Assembly: GCA_963778225.1 (NCBI GenBank)
Contig: CAVZTR010000004.1
Coordinates: forward strand, 186,001 to 250,000
From: JAGVSR01 sp963778225
Lineage (GTDB): Bacteria > Pseudomonadota > Alphaproteobacteria > Rhizobiales > Hyphomicrobiaceae
Reading direction: 5' to 3'
Length of the DNA: 64,000 nucleotides
The translations under genes and the position numbers were made by a program. Below the pieces are notes generated by a model. The model was not told the origin of the DNA. It ran no database searches and saw only the letters and a program-made list of their open reading frames with translations. Below, piece after piece: positions 59,381 to 64,000 of the stretch. Numbering within the stretch: position 1 is the stretch's first letter; each line of letters starts with the position of its first letter.

Positions 59381-60277
59381 ATGCCCGATACCGATCCCAC
59401 GTCACCCGCGCTTCAATCGCTGCTCTCGATCCTCGACCTGGAGACCTTGGAGCAGAACCTTTTCCGTGGCCGCAGTCCGACGGATGGCTGGCAGCGTGTG
59501 TTTGGGGGTCAGGTGCTCGGCCAGGCGCTGGTGGCGGCTTCTAGAACCGTGGAGGCAGGGCGGGCTGCCCATTCTCTCCATGGATACTTTCTTTTGGCTG
59601 GCGATCCCAAGCATCCGTTGATCTATGAAGTCGAGCGGACGAGGGATGGGGGCAGCTTTTCCACCCGTCGCGTAAAGGCGATCCAGCACGGCCGGGTCAT
59701 TTTTACCATGAGCGTGTCGTTTCACCGGCCGGAGGAGGGCTTCGAGCACGCCATCCAGATGCCGGATGTGCCACCGCCCGAGGCGCTGCCGAACGCGAAA
59801 GAGCTGATCGCGCGGTTCGTGGACAAGCTGCCGGACAATATGCGCAGCTATTGGAGCCGGGAGCGGCCCATCGAGATGAAGCCGGTCGACGTGCGGCGGT
59901 ATCTCAGTAACGAGCCGGCAGAGCCGCAACAGGCGATCTGGATCCGAGCGGCCGGGGTTTTGCCGGACGATCTGGCGCTGCACCAGTGCGTGCTCGCTTA
60001 CGCCTCTGATTTTACGTTGCTCGATACGGCGCTCATTGCGCACGGCAAGGTTCTCTTCGATCCTGAGATTCAGCTTGCCAGTCTCGATCATGCGCTGTGG
60101 CTGCATCGGCCGTTTCGTGCCGACGATTGGCTCCTTTACGCGCAGGACAGTCCCAGCACCCACGCAGCGCGAGGCTTCTGCCGGGGCTCTTTTTTCGATC
60201 GGCAGGGCCAGCTTATTGCGTCCGTGGCCCAAGAGGGATTGATTCGTCGCCGAACCACATCGTTTGTGGTTAAATAA
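59381..60277 (+). CDS. tesB: Acyl-CoA thioesterase II
   Basis: A 298-residue double hotdog thioesterase: LSILDLETLEQNLFRGRSP, RVFGGQVLGQALVAASRTV, HSLHGYFLLAGDPKHPLIYE, then TRRVKAIQHGRVIFTMSVSF and a C-terminal half with ALIAHGKVLF, SLDHALWLHRPFRADDWLLY and GRGSFFDRQGQL-like CRGSFFDRQGQLIASVAQEG. It hydrolyses medium- and long-chain acyl-CoAs. I chose ATG 59381, where the family resemblance begins. It is divergent from ubiH. Confidence 0.94.
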   Translation: MPDTDPTSPALQSLLSILDLETLEQNLFRGRSPTDGWQRVFGGQVLGQALVAASRTVEAGRAAHSLHGYFLLAGDPKHPLIYEVERTRDGGSFSTRRVKAIQHGRVIFTMSVSFHRPEEGFEHAIQMPDVPPPEALPNAKELIARFVDKLPDNMRSYWSRERPIEMKPVDVRRYLSNEPAEPQQAIWIRAAGVLPDDLALHQCVLAYASDFTLLDTALIAHGKVLFDPEIQLASLDHALWLHRPFRADDWLLYAQDSPSTHAARGFCRGSFFDRQGQLIASVAQEGLIRRRTTSFVVK

Positions 60278-60295
60278 CACGCTTATGACAAATCG

Positions 60296-60312
60296 TGCCT
60301 ATAATTTAGGCA
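60296..60312. promoter_or_regulatory. NtrC-like dyad upstream of glnK
   Basis: TGCCTA and TAGGCA are six-base dyad arms separated by five bases (17 in total). This has the same architecture as NtrC sites (TGCAC-type arms with a five-base spacer) and lies about 90 bases upstream of the sigma-54-like promoter, a normal enhancer distance. Confidence 0.45.
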
Positions 60313-60398
60313 TAAATACTTGAGCGGGTCGTCCTCTCTCACCCCTGCCCTTTAATAAGTCGCATACTTTTCATCTACTTACGGAGTTTCGACTGATC

Positions 60399-60414
60399 TG
60401 GCACAGGACTTGAC
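60399..60414 (+). promoter_or_regulatory. Sigma-54-like promoter of glnK-amtB
   Basis: TGGCAC, five bases, TTGAC matches the -24 element fully and most of the -12 element (TTGC expected, TTGA seen). It lies about 100 bases before glnK. This agrees with the usual nitrogen-limited, NtrC-dependent control of glnK-amtB. Confidence 0.6.
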
Positions 60415-60517
60415 TCCTTTGTAGGCGGCTTCAGGGCTTTTCGGCCCGGACGCATACAAGGCCATGCCCAAATCTACAGACGTCGGCGGGCCATCAAGAC
60501 CTAAAGGGGGTGCTCAG

Positions 60518-60856
60518 ATGAAACTCATCACTGCCATCATCAAACCGTTCAAGCTGGAGGAGGTCCGCGCCGCACTGACCGAGCTTGGCCTGCAAGGTAT
60601 GACCGTGACCGAGGTGAAGGGTTACGGCCGTCAGAAGGGCCACACGGAAATCTATCGCGGCGCCGAATACGCCGTCAGCTTCCTGCCGAAGGTGAAGATC
60701 GAAACGGTCGTGCCGTCCGCTCTGGCTCCCAAGGCCATCGAGGCCATCACCAAGGCCGCCAAGACCGGCCAGATCGGCGACGGCAAGATCTTCGTCTCTC
60801 CGATCGAGAACACCGTCCGCATCCGCACCGGCGAAGCAGACGACGAAGCGCTCTGA
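60518..60856 (+). CDS. glnK: Nitrogen regulatory protein PII (GlnK)
   Basis: A 112-residue PII protein. It opens KLITAIIKPFKLEEVRAALT; the uridylylation site is Tyr51 in the T-loop (TEIYRGAEYAVSFLPKVKIE); the B-loop TGQIGDGKIFV and C-terminal RIRTGEADDEAL complete it. GlnK senses ATP, ADP and 2-oxoglutarate and blocks AmtB by T-loop insertion. AAAGGGGGT lies before ATG 60518. amtB follows after 45 bases, the classical pair. Confidence 0.96.
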   Translation: MKLITAIIKPFKLEEVRAALTELGLQGMTVTEVKGYGRQKGHTEIYRGAEYAVSFLPKVKIETVVPSALAPKAIEAITKAAKTGQIGDGKIFVSPIENTVRIRTGEADDEAL

Positions 60857-60901
60857 TCTGCGAAACCAGACCACACCATCCATAAACTGGGGAGTTACCA
60901 C

Positions 60902-62383
60902 ATGACGTTTGCCCTACCACGCTGCACCGGTCGCCTTGTGGGCGCCGCGGCAGCGCTTGCCATGCTGGCGGTTCCCGCCCTGGCTCAAGACGCGGCTCCG
61001 CCGACGCCGAACAAAGCCGACATCGGCTTTATGTACCTCGTGACCATCCTCGTTCTCCTGATGACGGTGCCCGGCCTCGCCCTCTTTTACGGCGGTCTCG
61101 TACGCACGAAGAACATGCTCTCGATGTGCATGCAGGTGTTCGCGACAATGTCGCTCATCATGCTGTTGTGGGTGACCTACGGCTACTCGATGGCATTCAC
61201 CAACGGAGGCGCGCTCAACGACTACGTCGGCGGCTTCTCGAAGGCCTTCCTGTCGGGCGTGGATTACTCGTCGATTGCGGCCACCTTCTCCAATGGTGTC
61301 TACATTCCCGAATACCTCTACATCTGCTTCCAGATGACCTTCGCAGCCATCACGCCGGCACTTATTCTCGGCGCTGTCGCCGAGCGGATCAAGTTCTCGG
61401 CGGTGCTGCTGTTCATGGCGCTTTGGGTGACGTTCATCTACTTCCCCATGGCCCACATGGTTTGGTATTGGGGCGGTCCGGACATCTTTGGTAACGCTGC
61501 CAAGGCCGTTGCTGACGCTGCGGAAGGCGATGCCAAGATTGCAGCTCAGGCTGCGCTCGATGGCGTCCTCGCCGACGCGGGTCTCATCTTCAAGTGGGGC
61601 GCTCTCGACTTCGCAGGCGGTACGGTCGTTCACATCAACGCCGGTATCGCAGGCCTCGTGGCATGCCTCGTTCTCGGCAAGCGCGTCGGTTATGGCAAGG
61701 AAGCCATGCCTCCGCACTCGCTGGTTATGTGCATGATCGGTGCAGCCCTCCTCTGGGTCGGCTGGTTCGGCTTCAACGTCGGCTCGAACCTCGAAGCCAG
61801 CACCTGGATCGGCGTGGTCACCATCAACACGTTCGTCGCGACCGCTGCTGCGGGTCTATCGTGGCTGATCGTGGAATGGCTCGCCAAGGGTAAGCCCTCG
61901 CTGCTCGGCCTCGTGTCGGGCGTGATCGCGGGTCTCGTTGCCATCACGCCGGCTTGCGGTTTCGCAGGTGTGTTCGGCTCGATCATCCTTGGCCTCGTAG
62001 CCGGTATCGTCTGCTTTATCTTCTGCACGGCGATCAAGCATGCGTTCGGCTACGATGACAGCCTCGACGTGTTCGGCATCCACGGCGTCGGCGGCATCCT
62101 CGGCGCTCTCGCGACGGGCCTTCTCGTCAACCCTGACTTCGGTGGCTCGGGCATCCCCGACTACATCTCGAAGCCGGGCGAACTGACGACGGCTCCCTAC
62201 GACATGATCTTCCAGCTCACGGCGCAGGCGAAGGCGGTCGGCTTTACGATCCTGTTCTCCGGTCTGGGGACACTCGTGATCCTGCTGCTCGTCAAGATGG
62301 TCGTCGGTCTGCGCCTCTCCGAAGACAAGGAGCGCGAGGGCCTCGACATCTCCGATCACGGCGAACGCGCTTACAACTACTAA
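60902..62383 (+). CDS. amtB: Ammonium transporter
   Basis: A 493-residue Amt protein. A signal-like N-terminus (about residues 1-29, ending VPALAQ) precedes the first transmembrane segment GFMYLVTILVLLMTVPGLAL. Signatures are FYGGLVRTKNMLSM, IPEYLYICFQMTFAAITPAL, ALDFAGGTVVHINAGIAGLV (pore His), SNLEAS-type GFNVGSNLEAS and DVFGIHGVGGILGALATGLL (second pore His). It conducts ammonium and is gated by GlnK. It ends ERAYNY, and a strong terminator follows. Confidence 0.97.
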   Translation: MTFALPRCTGRLVGAAAALAMLAVPALAQDAAPPTPNKADIGFMYLVTILVLLMTVPGLALFYGGLVRTKNMLSMCMQVFATMSLIMLLWVTYGYSMAFTNGGALNDYVGGFSKAFLSGVDYSSIAATFSNGVYIPEYLYICFQMTFAAITPALILGAVAERIKFSAVLLFMALWVTFIYFPMAHMVWYWGGPDIFGNAAKAVADAAEGDAKIAAQAALDGVLADAGLIFKWGALDFAGGTVVHINAGIAGLVACLVLGKRVGYGKEAMPPHSLVMCMIGAALLWVGWFGFNVGSNLEASTWIGVVTINTFVATAAAGLSWLIVEWLAKGKPSLLGLVSGVIAGLVAITPACGFAGVFGSIILGLVAGIVCFIFCTAIKHAFGYDDSLDVFGIHGVGGILGALATGLLVNPDFGGSGIPDYISKPGELTTAPYDMIFQLTAQAKAVGFTILFSGLGTLVILLLVKMVVGLRLSEDKEREGLDISDHGERAYNY

Positions 62384-62470
62384 GTTTGGCGGCGCCCGCA
62401 GGCCCTCATCCTCGCGGGCGCCACTCACGCTTCTCCCGAGCACGGACTTCCCCTAGACGTGCTCCTCCCT

Positions 62471-62506
62471 GGACCTGGACCGCGCAAGCGATCCGGGTCC
62501 TTTTTT
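62471..62506 (+). terminator. Terminator after amtB
   Basis: GGACCTGGA/TCCGGGTCC (62471-62479 and 62492-62500) forms a nine-pair stem including one G-T pair, followed by TTTTTTA. It lies in the convergent gap before the L,D-transpeptidase gene. Confidence 0.85.
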
Positions 62507-62520
62507 ATTCGCGGCATCGT

Positions 62521-63051
62521 TCAAGGGATGTGGACGCGCGCGCCGCGGCGAAGATGGGCGAGCACGCGCAGGAGGTCGGGGCGGCGCAGAGCGATGCAGC
62601 CTTCCGTTGGCGCAAAGCCCGGACGTGCGACGTGGATGAAGATGGCGCTGCCGCGTCCGCGCACGCGCGGCTTGCGATTGCAGTCGAGCACGACAATCAG
62701 GTCATAGAGACCGTCTTGCCGCCACATCTTTTCGGCGGAGGCTGCGTAGGGGTGGCGAACGCGTCGATTGTAGTTGCGATCCGTGGGCTCATCGCACCAG
62801 CCGTCCGTCGGCGTGAGGACCTGTAACGGCAGACCCGTCGGCGGACGCAAGCCTCGGTCGGGCCGGTAGAACACGCTTTCAAGGCCATAGGTGCCGGTCG
62901 GCGTAGCGCCATCACCTTCGCGTTTGATGACGCGGCGTCCGCTCCGGCCCAAGGCACACGGCAGGGGGTGGCCCCCAGCCAGGAGCACGCCGCGGGTCGC
63001 CGCCCTGGACAGCGCCCTCACAAACAGTTGACCTCGCGGCTGATTTCTCAT
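62521..63051 (-). CDS. L,D-transpeptidase (YkuD family)
   Basis: A 176-residue protein of the YkuD fold. The catalytic pair is His140 (AIFIHVARPGFAPTEGCIAL) and Cys152 in the same motif HxxxxxxxxxxxGC. EGDGATPTGTYGLE and MWRQDGLYDLIVVLDCN are other family features. It probably forms or trims 3-3 peptidoglycan cross-links or anchors lipoproteins. There is no clear signal peptide at the chosen start (ATG 63051, AGGAA upstream); ATG 63054 is equivalent. A long frame upstream to 63204 is not family-like. Confidence 0.85.
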   Translation of the reverse strand: MRNQPRGQLFVRALSRAATRGVLLAGGHPLPCALGRSGRRVIKREGDGATPTGTYGLESVFYRPDRGLRPPTGLPLQVLTPTDGWCDEPTDRNYNRRVRHPYAASAEKMWRQDGLYDLIVVLDCNRKPRVRGRGSAIFIHVARPGFAPTEGCIALRRPDLLRVLAHLRRGARVHIP

Positions 63052-63194
63052 CATTTTCCTGGTCGCAATAACTTGCCATTGCTCGCCCCACCAGGGCCAA
63101 GTGAAATTACCGCCAATTCCGATACGGCGCCGGATGGCGGGATTGAACTCGGCGGTCTGATGGACGCGCATTTCGACACGGAGAGGACCCCAGA

Positions 63195-63878
63195 ATGACC
63201 GCACGCCGTATCCTGCTCGTCGACGACGACGAGGATCTGCGCGGCTCGCTTAAGGATCAACTGTCGCTTTACGACGAGTTCGATGTCTTCGACGCCAATA
63301 CGGCGACGAAAGGGCTGGAGCGTGCCCGCGCCGACCAGCCCGACCTGCTCGTCTTTGACGTCAATCTGCCGGATATGGACGGGCGGGAAGCAGTCAAGCA
63401 ATTGCGCAAGGGCGGCTTCAAGTCACCGATCATCATGCTGACTGCGAACGACTCGGATGCGGACCAGATCCTTGGGCTCGATTCAGGAGCCAACGACTAT
63501 ATCACCAAGCCATTCAAGTTCGCGGTGCTGCTGGCGCGGATCCGGGCGCAGTTGCGACAGCACGAACAGAGCGAAGACGCCGTTTTCACGATCGGACCCT
63601 ATACGTTCAAGCCGGCGGCAAAAATTCTGCTCGACGAAAAGGGCAGCAAAGTGCGCCTGACGGAGAAAGAAACGTCAATTCTAAAGTTTCTTTATCGTGC
63701 CGGAGACAAGGTCGTGCCGCGCGATACGCTTCTTCTTGAAGTTTGGGGTTACAACGCCGGCGTGACGACGCATACGCTCGAGACGCACATATATCGGCTC
63801 CGCCAGAAGATCGAAAAAGACCCGTCAAATTCGGAGATTCTGATCACCGAAAGCGGCGGATACCGGCTCGCGCCTTAG
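63195..63878 (+). CDS. OmpR-family response regulator
   Basis: A 227-residue two-domain regulator. The receiver has the acidic pair Asp11-Asp12 (ILLVDDDEDLRGSLK), phospho-acceptor Asp in LLVFDVNLPDMDGREAV, Thr in IIMLTANDSD and Lys in ANDYITKPFKFAVLL. The C-terminal winged helix has VRLTEKETSILKFLYRAGDK, VVPRDTLLLEVWGYNAGVTT and HTLETHIYRLRQKIEKDPSN. A canonical phosphorylatable regulator; no partner kinase is visible in the window. AGAGGACC precedes the ATG. Divergent from the L,D-transpeptidase gene. Confidence 0.92.
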   Translation: MTARRILLVDDDEDLRGSLKDQLSLYDEFDVFDANTATKGLERARADQPDLLVFDVNLPDMDGREAVKQLRKGGFKSPIIMLTANDSDADQILGLDSGANDYITKPFKFAVLLARIRAQLRQHEQSEDAVFTIGPYTFKPAAKILLDEKGSKVRLTEKETSILKFLYRAGDKVVPRDTLLLEVWGYNAGVTTHTLETHIYRLRQKIEKDPSNSEILITESGGYRLAP

Positions 63879-63891
63879 GTTTTTTGGCGCG

Positions 63892-63917
63892 GGGCTCTCC
63901 GCTGATGCGGAGCCCTT
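63892..63917 (+). terminator. Possible terminator after the OmpR-type regulator
   Basis: TCCGC/GCGGA with loop TGAT, extended by GGG/CCC after a small bulge, lies 14 bases after the stop and is followed by only two T. The remaining bases to the window end (63918-64000) show no gene. Confidence 0.35.
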
Positions 63918-64000
63918 GCGCGGTTATGTTCATCCACTCGCTATCCCCAGGGCCATCCACAGGGGCCTGGACCCCATCTCTCGAATCAGCCGACCGTTGC

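Noticed and set aside
1..64000. CRISPR arrays, insertion sequences, prophage or integrative elements
   Set aside because: I found no regularly spaced direct repeats, transposase or integrase motifs. The tRNA-Gly at 24156-24229 has no adjacent integrase or repeated 3' end.

Overview
The window is GC-rich chromosomal DNA from an alphaproteobacterium. The best fit is a serine-cycle methylotroph of the Hyphomicrobium type (order Hyphomicrobiales). The evidence is the C-terminal end of formate-tetrahydrofolate ligase at the left edge and a minus-strand serine-cycle operon, sgaA-mcl-mtkA-mtkB-ppc (11.5-19.0 kb). A phasin, a PQQ-type sugar dehydrogenase and alphaproteobacterial housekeeping genes fit this. 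I see no insertion sequence, prophage, CRISPR array or rRNA operon; the region reads as core chromosome with a few unusual modules.

Layout. 0-3 kb: end of ftfL, a small MoaD/ThiS-like protein and a large membrane alpha/beta-hydrolase. 3.2-7.2 kb: a four-gene operon for a circularly permuted ATP-grasp protein, an alpha-E protein, a transglutaminase-like protein and the proteasome-like peptidase Anbu. This set is known but its biological role is poorly understood, and it is the strongest candidate for an under-described system here. 7.3-11.4 kb: prmB and a TRAP dicarboxylate-type transporter (dctPQM). 11.5-20 kb: the serine-cycle operon, whose ppc reading frame is interrupted by a one-base frameshift near 12,910, preceded by an orphan LuxR-type regulator that lacks the phospho-acceptor aspartate. 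20-27 kb: a two-part sodium:solute symporter, mscL, a radical SAM enzyme, tRNA-Gly(CCC), a membrane glycosyltransferase and an orphan solute-binding protein. 26.8-36.2 kb: infA, cspA, rpmI-rplT-pheS-orf-pheT, a type-II NADH dehydrogenase and typA. 36-47 kb: a small secreted protein, a PIF1-like helicase, phasin, an acetyltransferase, ppa, dapB-gpmA, leuB, a MOSC protein, asd and a MarR regulator. 47-53 kb: two tandem YciB paralogues behind ftsY, then dapF, a PQQ-type sugar dehydrogenase and an EF-hand lipoprotein. 53-60 kb: ffh, rpsP and rimM interleaved with unfamiliar genes, including an HTH protein with a GrlR-like C-terminal domain; then a rhodanese, a ubiquinone hydroxylase and tesB. 60-64 kb: glnK-amtB with a sigma-54-like promoter, an L,D-transpeptidase and an OmpR-type regulator.

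How it works together. The serine-cycle genes carry one-carbon units from formyl-tetrahydrofolate (ftfL) through serine and glyoxylate (sgaA), PEP carboxylation (ppc), malyl-CoA formation (mtkAB) and cleavage (mcl). The Anbu operon looks like a peptide-ligation plus peptide-cleavage module. The lysine and cell-wall genes (dapB, dapF, asd), glnK-amtB and the translation and SRP genes are ordinary housekeeping. Functions were assigned by reading motifs and family resemblance; no database search was run.
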